Counted from the first letter of the stretch, positions 47,101 through 60,228 are shown. The stretch is 64,000 nt of DNA from Nelumbo lutea (GCA_022828595.1 JAKGHH010000007.1:35216356-35280355), one strand, 5' to 3'. Numbers and translations are program-made. The notes: generated by a model from the letters alone, not told the origin.

Positions 47101-48020
47101 CATTTTTGAAATTAAAATTTTCTTAAAACTACATTTTCATAAAATAACATTTTTCAAATTAAAAGATATAAAGTATTTAAAAATTTATTTAAAATACATT
47201 AAAAAATTATTAAAAATTATTAGAAGATTTTAGAAAATTTAGGAAAATTGATTACATATTGATCAAAGATGGAGACCATCCTAGGTGGAGAACTTATGCC
47301 AACGTATCTCTTAGATTCTAGGAATTTAAATGACTGATATGCCCTTTCTGTTCTATGGAGAACATTGGTGGTGCCAAAAGGTGTGACGTAGGAGTGAGTA
47401 AAAAAAGTTGAAAAATCGAGTTGACCGAAATTAAACAAAAAAAAATGATTAATCGAATCAATGGGATGGATGTTTTAAAAAAATTGAAAGTATCAGTTCA
47501 GTTTCGATTAATCAATAAAAAAAAAAAAAATCGATGATTAACTGAACCGACCGATATAGATGAAAAAACGAAACGTAAACGGCATTCCGGAGAAAGTCGA
47601 AAGCCACTAACGACTTTCAGGAATCCACAGAAAAACGAAATAATAAGATCAAATAATAAAGAAAAAGACGGGTAAGTAAAACAAATGAGTTCGGAAGATT
47701 TCTATTCCCTACAAGTTGGAGCTACGGGAGGTCACATCGTCAGTCCCCTGTCCCTCCCAATAATAATCAACTAATTTTCTTTTTTTCTATGGGTTTTTGG
47801 ACTGCCCCTTTTTTCTAAAGTTCAAAATTAACGGAGTCCCGGGCTTTAACGGCAGTGTGAACTTAACAAAATCAGGGGTAATAGGATAGAAGAACAACTT
47901 TTTAGGTTTTAATATCAATAAAAATAATATATTAAAAAAAAAATAAAAAATAGGTTAATTTAAAAAAATAAAAAATTTACCGCCCAGTCAGGAACATAAA
48001 AATTTACCTCCAACGGCACT
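47101..48020. other. Intergenic DNA without recognised gene
   Basis: AT-rich with A homopolymers near 47517-47532 and 47935-47960 and ATTAATCGA-type short repeats near 47440-47540. No gene seen. Confidence 0.4.
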
Positions 48021-48417
48021 GTACTCTTTTATAAATTTCGATTTTTTATACCCTGCAAAATGATATTTCTGTCAACTCCACTGGCCCACACCCACATTAG
48101 CCCAACGTCCTGTCATATTATGAAAATATCCGAAATACCCCTGACACCCAATTGTCTATCGGCCCTCCATAGAAAACCCAGAAATGCCCCTCATTTAATA
48201 TCCCGCCGCGATTAATCTCTCTCCTCCCAACGTCCTTCGTTTGAAAAAGACGACAGTTTCCCAACGGTGTTAGTCTTCTTTCCCCTCCCAACTTCCTTCT
48301 TCCTTTCTTCTGTTCACCGGCGTGTTTGTTTGAAGTTGACGAAAATCTACTTTTACTCACTATTTTATACCCAATATCCGAAGACCAAACCTTTTCATTC
48401 GGGCAGTGGAAGAGAAG
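48021..48417 (+). promoter_or_regulatory. Possible promoter and noncoding exon of the 48.8-kb reading frame
   Basis: TATA-like CTTTTATAAATTTC near 48027. The downstream DNA is richer in C and T, and a good splice donor AAG|GTAAGA occurs at 48417/48418. This could be exon 1 of the frame at 48756. No ATG in frame links them; inference only. Confidence 0.25.
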
Positions 48418-48755
48418 GTAAGATTCTAACATGATTTCTTTCCTCGCACTATGTCATTTTTATCTGTAAATCCCGCATTTCCCTTCATTTTTTTATCTTT
48501 ATTTTGATCTCGTTTGAAGCATTCGAACAACCAAGTTGTTCACACAATATAAGATTCTAACTCTCTTTGTTTCTTCCTTCGCTGTCATTCTTTCCATTTT
48601 CTCCCTTTTGTTATCTTTATTATTCCATGTAACTGAGAAACGGCAAGAACTTTTTCCCCAGTTTTCCAAGTTATTAATGAAACTAATATCATTTTTGTTA
48701 TCACTTTTTACATGTTCTTAGAATTTTTTTTTTTTTTTATTGTTTTGTTTTGTAG

Positions 48756-49154
48756 TTTCAAATTGAGGAACCCTATGAGGTCCAAGTATCCTTACTTGAT
48801 ATCTTGAGGCAAACTGTGGCTACTTACCACCTCCCACCTCCAAGATTTACCCTAAATACTTTGAGCAACAAATTTTATAAAGTGGTTATTGTGACTGCGT
48901 GGGGCGATGTAAGAAGCTTCTATGGGGACACAACCGATGCTCCCGATGTATCCATTGAAATGGCTGCCTGAGTCATCATCCAATATCTACGATCACACCG
49001 CCGGATCAACATAAGGGATGCAAACTTTGATGCCATGAAAGAGTACCAACGTATTTGCCTTGAACGGGAGGCTGAACTAGAGGACGTGAGGACAGCATAT
49101 CTAGCATTGAGACGTGAGTTTTTGCAATTGCGCGACGAGGCGGAACGCTTGTAG
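48756..49154 (+). pseudogene. Broken hypothetical reading frame, dsRNA-binding-like
   Basis: A 3' splice acceptor (T-rich tract, GTAG at 48752-48755) opens 133 codons ending at TAG 49152-49154, interrupted by one TGA at 48969-48971. The first part (SLLDILRQTVATYHLPPPRFT, then a strand with VVIVTAWGDVRSFYGDT, then SIEMAA*VIIQYLRSH) has the helix-strand-strand-helix pattern of a dsRNA-binding domain. The TGA sits where that fold has a helix residue. The second part (EREAELEDVRTAYLALRREF) looks like a coiled coil. Codon use is less AT-biased than the surroundings. The family was not recognised. It could be a host gene remnant or part of an unknown element. Confidence 0.45.
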
Positions 49155-49439
49155 AGTATCAGTACACGAAATGATGGAAGCGGTCACCATTAATGAGATC
49201 GGGCTGTGTCTAAATGACCGGATGTTTATGCCGGATCAAACATTTTGCCTGTAATCTGTTTATGTAAACTTGTTTTTGTAAAAGTACTTTCTTTCATAAA
49301 CTCCTTTCATAAATCTCCCATGTCCGCATTTACCATATTTTTATTTGATTAATCTTTATTTGTCATGTTAATACGTTTATCCACTTCTACCATAAATGAT
49401 TTGTCTTCCCACGACTTAACAACAAGTCAACAACAACGA
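49155..49439. other. Flank between the reading frame and the satellite
   Basis: Possible 3' UTR. T-rich, no motif seen. Confidence 0.35.
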
Positions 49440-50863
49440 AATCAAAATTAGTGTTTGGTGGATTATTTAATGCACATACCGAGATGGATTGACTCAATGT
49501 TCGTTATAATGCATGTGCCGAGGGCCTCAGGGACCGGACCACCCAAACCTTGGGCCCATTTGGTTTTGGATGCGGGTGGACGCGTATGATAGGTGTGAAT
49601 ATGTGGTTTAGTACTGTTGCATTTTTCAGCTTAGTGTAGTCCACATTTGGTGGATTATTTTGTGCACTTAACGAGATGAAATGACTAGTGGTCATTACAG
49701 TTTTTGTGTCAGGGGCCTCGAGTACCCGATCATTCGAAGCTCGGGTCCATTTGCCTTTGGATGTGGAAGGACGCGGCTGATAGGTGTGGATGAGTGGTTT
49801 GCATGGGATTAGTACCTTATAGAGTATGTGTCAGGGGGCCTCAGGGATCGGACCACCCGAACCCCGGGTCCATTTGCCTTTGGACACGGGCTGACACGAC
49901 CATTAGGTATGGATGTGTGGTTTGCATGGGATCAGTACCGTTGTGTGTTTCAACCTAGTGTGAATGCACATACTGGGAAGGAATGACCCAATAGTCAGCA
50001 TAGTGCTTGTGCCAGGGGCATCAGCGACCCAACCATCCAAAGCCCAAGCCCATTTATCTTCGGACGCACGCCACCGCGGCCGATAGGTGTCAAAGTGTGG
50101 TTCGCGTGATACTAGTACCGATTTGTGTTTCATCCTAGTGTGGATGCACGTATTGGAATGGAATGACCCAATGGTCAATGTAGTGCTTGTTTCGAGGGAA
50201 TCGCACACTCGGCCATCCGAAGATCGGGCCCATTGGCCTTCGGACTCAGCCAGACATGGCCGATAGGTGTGGAAGTGTGGTTTGCATTATAGCAGCATTG
50301 ATGTATGTTTTATCCTAGTGCGGATGCACATACCAGAATGGAAAGACCCAATGATCAACGTAGTGCTTGTGTCGAGGACCTCGGGCACCCGACCATTCAA
50401 AAGCCAGCGCCATTTGCCTTTGGACGTAGGCAGACGAGGCTAATAGATGTTGAATTTTGGTTTGCATGGCAGTAGTATTGTCATGTGCTTCAGTCTATAG
50501 TCCATACTTGGTGGATTATTTTTTGCACATACCGGAATGGAATGACCCAATGGTCAATGTAGCTATTGTGTTGGGGGCCTCGGGCACCCAACCATCTGAA
50601 GCCCGGGCCCATTTGTCTTCGGACACGTGTGGACATGGCCGATAGGTGTCAAAGTGTGGTCTGCGTGATACCAATACCGATTTGTGTTTCATCCAAGTGT
50701 CGATGCACATATCGGAATGGAATGACCAAATGGTTAGTGTAGTGCTTGTGTCGGGGTGTCAGCCACTAGCCATCCGAAGCTCGAGTCCATTTGCCTTCGA
50801 ACGCGGACAGATGCGGCTGATAGGTGAAGAATTATGGTTTGCATGGCAATAATTTGTTGTGTG
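49440..50863 (+). repeat. Satellite array, left block
   Basis: Units contain in order CCTAGTGT, GCACATACCGGAATGGAATGA, CCAATGGTCA, GTAGTGCTTGTGTCGGGG, GGGCCCATTTGCCTTCGGAC and GGCCGATAGGTGT. Measured between GATAGGTGT positions (50081, 50261, ~50441, ~50640) the unit is 180-200 bp. A longer form has an extra CACTTGGTGGATTATTTTTTGC segment. Units differ by many substitutions, so the array is not freshly amplified. GC content is higher than the neighbouring DNA. Confidence 0.85.
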
Positions 50864-52814
50864 TGTTGGACAGTTTTGTATGCCCTTAGCTTCAATCAAG
50901 ATGATATGCTTTATGAGTTTATTGTAAATGAATAAAAGTGCATATTTGATTCATGTTCTCTTGTTATGTTTCTGTGTAATACCCTTAAACTGGACACTTA
51001 ATGAGACTCATGTTAGCTTAGAATGTTCACAGCCAGTGGGTTGGTCTGAGGAGACCTATCCTGACAAGGCTGACACTATGATGCCACCAAGTCGGTTGGG
51101 GTGGCCTATCTCAGCTACCAAGGTGAGACCCTAGGCACATACAGTGTAGGATTAATTGAATCTTTGAACTAGATCAGATTTTTCGTATTGCCCTAAACCT
51201 TGGAGATTGATGGGCAAAACTGGAATGTTACACCTGACCCCTAGACTCGATTATGATACTACACTAGGTGTCAGATTGGCCTGTCTTTGATATACCACTC
51301 AGTGAGATCCTTAGTGGGGGTCAAAACCTGGGTATGTTGGGACAGTCTGAGAATTCATCTGAGTGGGTGATCATAGTGACAGGATCAGCCCCTTTTTCGG
51401 ACAAAGGTAATGATCGGGGATGCACTCTCACTAATGGAAACCAAGACTACCGGCAACCGATTTCAATCGTTGATATTTGTTTTGCAAAATATATTTTATA
51501 TGAGATATAAAAGTATATATATATATATATATGCTTTCTAAAAGATTTGCAAAAGGTTTTAATTCCTGGGATCCATATAAGCAGAAAGTGCAACACTGTT
51601 CCTTACAGTCGAGGGAGAGGTCCTCTCTTGTCGGGCAGTGTATAATCATTATGGGTTGAGAGGTTAAGTGTAAGACCATTGAGGATAATACCTGATGTGC
51701 TAATTTTGCATCTGCCCACAGTCCCTGGGTGTTACAAGGTGGATTGGCGCAGGGACCACTTAGGGTAAGTGTTGGGCCCATAGAGACCATGAGATGGTTT
51801 TCAAGGGGTGCACTGTCCATAACAGTGTATTCGGCCAGGCCTTGTGACAAAGGCTGGGCCGAACCCATGTGGTTGATGTGTAGATCAATGTTTGGGTCCC
51901 ACGCATACAAGGAAGCCCAACTGGGCAGCAGTTTGGAAGGCTAAGTGAATACATAACCTTAAATGGGCCTTAAGCTCGAACTGGGCTAATTTGATTAGTC
52001 ACTTAAAGGGGCGAATTCTGAGATGGATCAGGTGATAGGATTGGGCCCAGACCCTATCCACTTAGAGAGTCCAAGATCTAAATAAGATTTAGATCTGGAA
52101 GCCTCCTTATTAGATTAGGAGATGCCTGATCTAATCTGTAGATAAGATAAGGGTTATCCCTTATCACTTAAAGGGACTTCTAATCTAGATATGATTTGGG
52201 TTCGCAACTCCTAATGGGATTAGGAACGGATCCTTTTGAGATTATAAAAGGAGGAGGGGGCGGCAGCCTTTAGACATGCAACCAACACACTCTTGTCTTC
52301 AGAGCTGAGATTACAAGAAGAGAGAATTCTGCACCCTGCAAACACTCTCTTGCCACCTCCTTCCTGTAGCCGCCGCCTCTAGCAGTTCGATCTCCAGTTC
52401 TTGGGAGAAATTAAGATTTGATCTTCATACCAATCTTTTGGAGAAAAGATTGGTTGGAGTTGTATTCACAAGCCAACCAGTTGATTCTTGCGAAGGGTCA
52501 AGTTCTTTTGGAAGAATACTGTTGATTTTGCTCCACCCTGCACTGCGCCATCTTCAGTGGGAGCAGATTTTGGATCCTTCCTTGGGCGTGAACACCTCCA
52601 TTGGGAGATACTGCTTCTCTGTATCAGGTATTATCCCTCCTTACTCCTTTTGGTTCAGATCTGATTCAGTTTATGGTTCAAGAATGATCATTGAAAATAT
52701 GATTTTCTAAATAGGGAATGCGATTCCCAGTTGAAGGGAGAGAAGATTTTTTGAAATTCGCCACCTTATTCCGCAATCTTTGGGCGTCCATCTAATGGAT
52801 ATCCTACCCCTTCA
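50864..52814 (+). repeat. 5' LTR of copia H
   Basis: 1,951 bp, TGTTGGACAG...CCCCTTCA. The promoter region ATTATAAAAGGAGG is at 52241-52254 and an AT microsatellite near 51513-51532. A 143-bp segment including that promoter (about 52168-52310) is missing from the 3' copy. Confidence 0.88.
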
Positions 52815-54589
52815 ATGGTATCAGAGCCATGTTCAAATCTTGAACCATTCTGTTTCAGATCTGAACTTGTGCAAATAGGCAGAAGGCGTTGTACCCAATT
52901 TGCGCAGATATGGGTTTTGGGAAATTTGTTCCCAAAATTGATGGGCAATAATCTGAAATTAATTTTATATAAATCTGATTATTGTTTAGAATAGTTCTTT
53001 ATGATTTTTTTGGTTTATGGGTTGTTCGTACAAGAGGAGATCGAATTCTTTGCGTTGGGAGAACTGCAAGATTTGCAGTTTCTTGAATTTATTTATTACA
53101 TTTGGTCTATAAATAATTTTTTTAGACTCAATGTATAGGCATTTTATCTGATGTAATTATTAATAGAAATAGGATTTCTATTTATTTTTATTTTTGGATC
53201 AAAGATGGCAATGCAAAAAGGGAGATTTCGCAGATGGGACATTCGCTATCTGCGATTTGCAGTTTATGAAACTGCAAGTTGTTGTCTAACCTCTGTTTTG
53301 CAAGATGGATTGTGCGAATAGCCCTGTTTAACTGATTCTTGATTTTCTTTTATCAGTTATTTAATTTTAGATTATTTTTTTGAATTAAAGATCAAACCCT
53401 AGACCCATTCGAACCAAGATTGGTTCAAACTGTTTGGACCAAATCTAGGGTTTAGTCAAGGCTGAAAGTCAACCCTATTTTTCCCACTAATGGGCCTGAG
53501 GATTGATATTTAATTAAATGGTTAATTCGGCCCAACCTGTAAAGGCCCAATTTTAAATAGGTAAAACTACCAAAAGCTCACTTCAAAGGATAAAGCTATA
53601 TGGGCCGAATTGGGTAACCCTAATTCAGCCCATATACCTAGATAATATTAATGGTTAATATTATGGATTTATAACGGACTTCCAATGGGCCTTATAGATA
53701 ATTAATTGATTGGATCAGTTTATCCCTGCATGAGATGTATGGATGTGTGATGTGCTGCGTACATGGGGCATAAGTGCTTGGTCCATGCTCATTCGATAGT
53801 GGCTCTTACGCACACCATGGTTGAATGCACATCATTGCCATGGTGTCCCTTTTGATCATTGGATGACCTCCCTCAGTGGTAGGCCCCACACCTCATCAAG
53901 AGGTTACGTGCGGAACCCTAGCCGATTTAAGGCCCACCGAAATCTGACTTTATAAAAGTCAGTGGGAGCCACTTTGGTTTGACCTAAATCAACCTAGGGC
54001 GTAATAATTGTTCCCTCCAGCTAATATGAGTGCAAGTGATAGGGAAATTCATATGATGAACTCTCTAAAGGCCTTCCATTATTAGCATAAGGATGGATCC
54101 TTCAGTAATGAGGAAACACCAAAAAATGGGCTATCCATTTGCTGTTGGGCTTGTCTAAGTGTTTCATAAGATGATAGGGGCGTCATAGACCGATGTGGGA
54201 AGGCTTCACCAGAAAATGGGAACTCTCTCACGGTACCTTGGCGTTCATGAATATGATGGGTAAGCATTCACTGGACAGAAAGGTTTACCTGAAAATGACT
54301 ATGAATCTTGTCTGACAGAGGCCAAAGGAAAACTCATATGATGAGTGAATGTGATCCTTCACAGAAAGGTGGTGGGGTTATGCAGCTGAAACAGTTGGCT
54401 CCATGCACCCTATGTGATTTTCCACATTTCCAGAGACAACCCGTAGTCTCCATCCCTGAGAAATGGGGGAAATCTCAGAGATGAATAAATGGAAATGGAT
54501 CATAGATTAAAATCCATATCTATGAAATGAACATGAATCAAATTAGGTTGTGGACTGATGTTTGCTCTTTTATCAGAAAATGGTAAAAC
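52815..54589 (+). other. Copia H leader
   Basis: Primer site at 52816-52829, then about 1.7 kb without a recognisable coding motif. Short open stretches occur on both strands without homology. The length is large for a copia leader, so an unrecognised insertion is possible. Confidence 0.45.
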
Positions 54590-55320
54590 GGATCATTTGC
54601 AAAGCTTCTTGATGACAACAAGCTTAAGGGCCCAAACTATGCTGACTTGTACAGGAACCTTATGTTGGTCCTAGCTTTTGAAAAGTTGGACAAAGTGGCA
54701 AAGAATCCTGCGTCGGACCGTCCGGGCGATAGGGCTTTTGAGGCCCGAAAGAGAGACTATCAGGAATGGGAGATGAACAACTCCATTGCCCGGTGTTACA
54801 TCATTGCCTCCTTGGACAACCCAATACAGAGGCAGGTCAATCAGATCGAACTTGCCAAGGACATATTGGACAATTTCAGGACAATGTATGAAGAGCAGAA
54901 TCGTTCTACTCGACCAAGGGCCAACAAGTTCACGACCATTGTCTTCGGATGATGGGATACATCAACGAACTGGAAGCTCTTGGATCTGGGCTAGACCTTG
55001 CCACCCAGATAGATGCCATCCTTAATTCTTTGCCTCCTTCCTTTAATCCGTTCATCATGAACTATAACATGAACAAGCTGAATGTTAGCTTGCAAGAGCT
55101 CAACAATATGTTGCAAAGAGCTGAAGAACTGATTAGAAAGGATGAGCCTGTAGCTATGCTTGTTGAAACCAGCAAGACAGGCAAGAGAAAGAGGAAGGCA
55201 AAGAAGCCTCAGAAGAAAGCCACTAAGGGTAAGAAGCAGAAGAAAGACAAAGCATCATATGCCAGTCACTTCTGCAAGAAGACAGGCCACTAGAAAAGGA
55301 ACTGTCCTGCCTACCTGGAA
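54590..55320 (+). pseudogene. Copia H gag with zinc knuckle
   Basis: LDDNKLKGPNYADLYRNLMLVL, EWEMNNSIARCYIIASLDNPIQ and MMGYINELEALGSGLDLATQID are typical copia Gag. A frameshift lies at about 54948. LNNMLQRAEELI and a lysine-rich stretch precede the zinc knuckle CKKTGH*KRNC at about 55268-55305, where a tryptophan codon has become TAG (55292). Confidence 0.82.
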
Positions 55321-56800
55321 TCCAAGAAAGGTAATTTCAAAACTTTCGTTATAGAAACCAATTTATTGGTAGCTTCTGCGTCCTGGTGTATTGACTCCGG
55401 GGCTTCAACTCATCCGTGTAACTCACTGCAGGGGTTCAAGGTAAGCAGAAGGCTGAGTGATGGAGAAGTCACACTGTACTTGGGGACTACTACAACTGTT
55501 GCAGCCGTGGCCATAGGAACCGTGGAGTTAATTTTTAGAGAATGAATAATTGTATTGAAAGATTGTCTTTATGTACAAAATTTAAGGAGAAATTTGATTT
55601 CTGTCTCAAAACTGTGTGCAGATGGTTATTCTGTCTTCTTTACTAATACGATTATTATTAAAAGAAATAATAGATTCATCGCATACGGGGAACTAGAAAA
55701 GGGTCTCTATGTTCTACATCCTTCTCTAGAAACTAACATAACAGAAACTACGTCGGCTGAAATTCCCAAGAAGAGAGCCCGTGATATAGTTAATCCCACG
55801 TGTCTGTGGCATTACCGACTTTGCCACATCGGTGTTGACCGAATCACAAGGTTGGTAAAGGATGGTCCTCTAGATTTTCTAACTGTAGAAGATCTTCCCA
55901 CCTGTGAGCTTTGCCTACAAGGCAAGATGATGAAACGGCCATTTAACGATAAACCTGAAAGATGTATAGGCACATTTGACCTAATACATACTGATGTATG
56001 TGGTCCCCTGAGTGTTAGGACACGAAATCAACACGTGTATTTCATCACCTTCATAGATGATTTCTCACGATATGGTTATGTGTATCTAATGAAACACAAG
56101 TCTGAATCCTTTGAAAAGTTCAAAGAGTTTAGATAAGAGGTCGAGAAACAGTTAGGGAGAGAAATTAAGGCCCTTCGATCAGATCGAGGTGGAGAGTATC
56201 TCTCTGACGAATTCAGGGACTACTTAAAGGACAATGGGATAGTATCACAATTAGCGCCTCCTGCTACACCACAACTTAACGGTGTTTCAGAGAGGAGGAA
56301 TTGGATCTTATTGGATATGGTCCAGTCGCTTCTCATACACTAAGAGTTACCCAGATCCTTTTGGGGTTACGCATTTGAGACTACGACTTACGTGCTAAAT
56401 TGAGTTCCAACCAAATCGGTTCCGAATACTCCATATGAACTTTGGACCGGAAAGAAACCAAGTGTCAAACACTTGAAGATTTGGGGTTGTCCAGCACACG
56501 TTAAAAGAACGAGTGTAGACAAGTTGGAATCCAAAACCAGTCGTTGCCTGTTTGTAGGCTACCCAAAAGGCTCTGTAGGTTACCTATTCTATGACCTAAG
56601 TGAGCAGAAAGTGTTCTGCAGTCGAAATGCACAATTCTTGGAGACCGATTACATCCTGGACACCCATCGTCAGGAAATTGTTCTTGATGAGGAGAGCTCA
56701 GGAGCAGTGGGAGATGTCCCACAAGTTCCAAGTAGTGACCAACCTAGAAGATCCACTCGGGTATCCAGGCCACCAGTTCGTTATGGTTATGACCAGGATA
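55321..56800 (+). pseudogene. Copia H protease and integrase
   Basis: Protease WCIDSGASTHPCNSL (about 55383-55428) with an intact DSG. Pre-integrase LWHYRLCHIGVDRI and CELCLQGKM (about 55801-55930) supply HHCC zinc ligands. The integrase core has HTDVCGPLS (about 55987), RSDRGGEYLSDEF (about 56170) and PQLNGVSERRN (about 56270), which are the three catalytic acidic positions. Stops at 56134 and in the 56340-56405 region. Then KIWGCPAHVKR and CLFVGYPKGSVGYLFYD. Confidence 0.84.
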
Positions 56801-58391
56801 GTTACCTGGTGGAAACCTTGACTAGTGAGGAGGATCTCGTGACTTACGCGGAAGTTATGTTGGACATAAATTCCCAGAAGTGGGTGGAGGCCATGAGAGC
56901 AGAGATGGACTCAATGGAGACCAATGGAGTCTGGACTCTAGTAAATCCACCCTCTGGGGTAAAAGCAATCGGCTGCAAATGGATTTACAAGAGGAAGAAG
57001 GGCCCCGATGGTAGGATTGAGACCTTCAAAGCTCGTCTGGTGGCAAAAGGGTACATTCAGAAAGAGGGCATCGATTATGAGGAAACCTTTTTGCCTGTGG
57101 CAATGCTTAAATCCATTAGGACCCTGCTAGCTGTAGCAGCATATCATGATTATGAGATTTGGCAGATGGATGTCAAAATTGCATTCCTGAATTGAGATCT
57201 TACTGAAGATATCTATATGCAGCAACTGCAAGGCTTTATTGTTGTGGGTCAGGAAAACATGGTATGTAAACTCATTAGATCCATTTATGGACTTAAGCAA
57301 GCTTTAGAAGTTGGAACATCCATTTTGACTCTATTGTCAAATCATTTGACTTCGAGCAGAATCCGGATGAACCCTGTGTTTACAAGAAGTACAGTGGAGA
57401 TAAGGTTACCTTCTTGGTTCTGTATGTAGATGACATTCTACTCATTGGGAATGATGTAGGAATGTTAAATACGGTGAAAGTATGGCTCTCACAGCAATTC
57501 TCCATGAAAGATCTTGGAGAAGCCTCTTATATACTGGGTCTTCGACTCTATAGAGATAGGTCGAAGCGGATAATAGGATTATACCAATCTGCCTACATTG
57601 ACAAAATAGTCAAAAGATACAGAATGGAAAACTCCAAGAAAGGAAATGTTTCTTTTAGGCACGTAGTCACTCTCTCTAAGAAGATGTCTCCCAAGACTTC
57701 TGAGGAGATTGATGGCATGAAAGACGTTCCCTATGCCTCTATCGTAGGGAGCATCATGTATGCTATGTTGTGCCCTCGTCCTGACATTACTCAAGCAGTG
57801 AGTGTAGTAAGCAGATTTCAGGCCAACCCAGGGCAGGAGCACTGGACTGCTGTGAAAAACATACTTAAGTACATTCGAAAGACAAAAGAGTTTTGTCTAG
57901 TATTCGATGGTAACTCACTACAGATCCAAGGGTATACAGATGCCTATTTCCAGTCGGATCCAGATGATAGAGAGTCTACATCTGAATATGTTTTCACGAT
58001 AGGATCGTGTGCTGTTTGTTGGAAAAGCAACAAACAGGGGTCCACTGCAGACTCCTCGACCAAGGCCGAGTACATTGCCACAAGTGAGGCTGCCAAAGAA
58101 GCCGTGTGGATGAAAAAGTTCGTTCACGAGTTGGGAGTAGTTTTGTCTAGCACATCACCCATCCCATTGTTGTGTGACAACAATGGAGCCATTGCTCAGG
58201 CTAAGGAGCCACGAGCCCACTCGAAGTCGAAGCACATCGAGAGGAAATACCATGTACTAAGGGAGATTGTTGGTAGAGGGGACATCCTGATTCAGAGGGT
58301 AGCATCAGCGGAAAATGTAGAAAACCCATTGACAAAGCCACTATCACAGAAAGTGTTTGAGAAACACGGGAAAGCATGGGACTCCGGCTAG
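56801..58391 (+). pseudogene. Copia H reverse transcriptase and RNase H
   Basis: RT: WTLVNPPSGVKAIGCKWIYK, FKARLVAKGYIQKEGIDYEE, IWQMDVKIAFLN, stop at 57193, SIYGLKQALE with a frame change. The catalytic LYVDDILLIGND at 57417-57452 is intact. The frame then stays open to TAG at 58389-58391: DLGEASYILGLRLYRDRSK, PYASIVGSIMYAMLCPRPDI, RNase H YTDAYFQSDPDDREST, STKAEYIATSEAAKEAVW, KHIERKYHVLREIV, and the end NPLTKPLSQKVFEKHGKAWD. The last 325 codons are uninterrupted. Confidence 0.86.
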
Positions 58392-58422
58392 TACCTGATT
58401 GGACCTAAGTGCAAGTGGGAGC

Positions 58423-60228
58423 AGTTGGACAGTTTTGTATGCCCTTAGCTTCAATCAAGATGATGTGCTTTATGAGTTTATTGTAAATGAATAAAAGTGC
58501 ATATTTGATTCATGTTCCCTTGGCATGTTTTTGTGTAATACCCTTAAACTAGACACTTAATGAGACTCGTGTTAGTTTAGAATGTTCACAGCCAGTGGGT
58601 CAGTCTGGGGAGACCTATCCTGACAAGGCTGACACTGTGGTGCCACCAAGTCGGTTGGGGTGGCCTGTCTCAGCTGCCAGGGTGACACCCTAGGCACATA
58701 TAGTGTTGGATTAATTGAATCTTTGAACTGGACTAGATTTTCAGTGTTGCCTTGGACCTTGGAGATTGATGGGCAAAATTAGAATGTTACACCTGATCCC
58801 TAGACTCGATTATGATACTGCACTAGGTGTCGGATTGGCCTGTCTTTGATATACCACTCAGTGAGAGCCTTAGCAGGGGTCAAAACCTGGGTATGTTGGG
58901 ACAGTCTGATAATTCATATGAGTGGGTGATCGTAGTGACAAGATCAGCCCCTTTGTCAAACAAAGGTAATGATCGGGGATTCACTCTCACTAATGGAAAC
59001 CAAGACTACCGGCAGCCGATTTCAATCGTTGAGATTTGTTTTGCAAAATATATTTTATATGAGATATAAAAGTATATATATTATGGTTTTTAAAATGTTT
59101 GCAAAAGGTTTTAATTCCCGGGATCCATATAAACAGAGAGTGCAACACTGTTCCTTGCAGCCGAGGGAGAGGTCATCTCTTGTCGGGCAGTGTATGATCA
59201 TTATGGACTGAGAGGCTAAGTGTAAGACCATTGAGGATATTACCTGATGGGCTAATCTTGCATCTGTCCACAGTCCCTGGGTGTTACAAGGTGGCTTGGC
59301 CCAGGGACCACTTAGGGTAAGTGTTGGGCCCATAGAGGCCATGAGATGGTTTTCAAGGGTGCATTGTCCATAACAGTGTATTCGGCTAGGCCTTGTAATA
59401 AAGGCTGGGTCGAACCCATGTGGCTGATGTGTAGATCAATGTTTGGGTCCCACGGCATACAAGGAAGCCCAACTGGGTAGCAGTTTGAAAGGCTAAGTGA
59501 ATATATAACCTTAAATGGGCCTTAAGCCCATTTCGAACTGGGCTAATTTGATTAGTCAATTAAAGGGGCGAATTCTGATATGGATCAGCTGATAGGATTG
59601 GGCCCAGACCCTATCCACTTAAAGAGTCCAAGATCTAAATAAGATTTAGATCTGGAAGCCTCCTTATTAGATTAGGAGATGGCTGATCTAATCTGTAGAT
59701 AAGATAAGGGTTATCCCTTATCACTTACAAGAAGAGAGAATTTTGTACCCTGCAAACACTCTCTTGCCGCCTCCTTCTTGCAACCGTCACCTCTAGCAGT
59801 TCAATCTCCAGTTCTTGGGAGAAATCAAGATTTGATCTTGATACCAATCTTTTGGAGAAAAGATTGGTTGGAGTTGTATTCACAAGCCATCCAGTTGATT
59901 CTTGCAAAGGGTCAAGTTCTTTTAGAAGAACACTGTTGATTTTGCTCCACCCTGCATTGTGCCATTTTCAGTGGGAGTAGATTTTGGATCCTTCCTTGGG
60001 CGTGAACACCACCATTGGGAGATACTGTTTCTCTGTATCGGGTATTATCCCTCCCTACTCCTTTTGGTTCAGATCTGGTTCAGTTTATGGTTCTAGAATA
60101 ATCCATAAAAATATGATTTTCTAAATAGGGAATGCGATTCCCAGTTAAAGGGAGAGAAAAATTTTTGAAATTCGCCCCCTTATTCCGCAATTTTTGGGCA
60201 TCCATCTAATGGATATCCTATCCCTTCA
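58423..60228 (+). repeat. 3' LTR of copia H, promoter region deleted
   Basis: 1,806 bp, starting (A)GTTGGACAG with the canonical T changed. It ends CCTATCCCTTCA. At about 59727-59729 CACTTA joins directly to CAAGAAGAGAGAA, removing the 143 bp that carry the TATA box in the 5' copy, with TTA microhomology. Confidence 0.88.

Larger units (their letters stand above)
50864..60228 (+). mobile_element. Copia H: 9.4-kb Ty1/copia element in the satellite
   Basis: GTGTG flanks it (50859-50863, 60229-60233). LTRs are 50864-52814 and 58423-60228. The primer site TGGTATCAGAGCCA (52816-52829) follows the 5' LTR, and a purine tract (AAGTGGGAGCA) precedes the 3' LTR. Coding is in copia order: gag, zinc knuckle, protease, integrase, RT, RNase H. 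Nothing is missing, but there are frameshifts (54950, 57210-57410) and in-frame stops (55292, 56134). The 1.9-kb LTRs are long for copia. The solo LTR at 6558-8499 is of the same family. The insertion falls within a satellite unit. Confidence 0.9.

Noticed and set aside
49504..50852. Open frames in the left satellite block
   Set aside because: The same text (MCIHTRMKH..., WNDPMVNVV...) recurs with the repeat unit; it is satellite, not a protein family.
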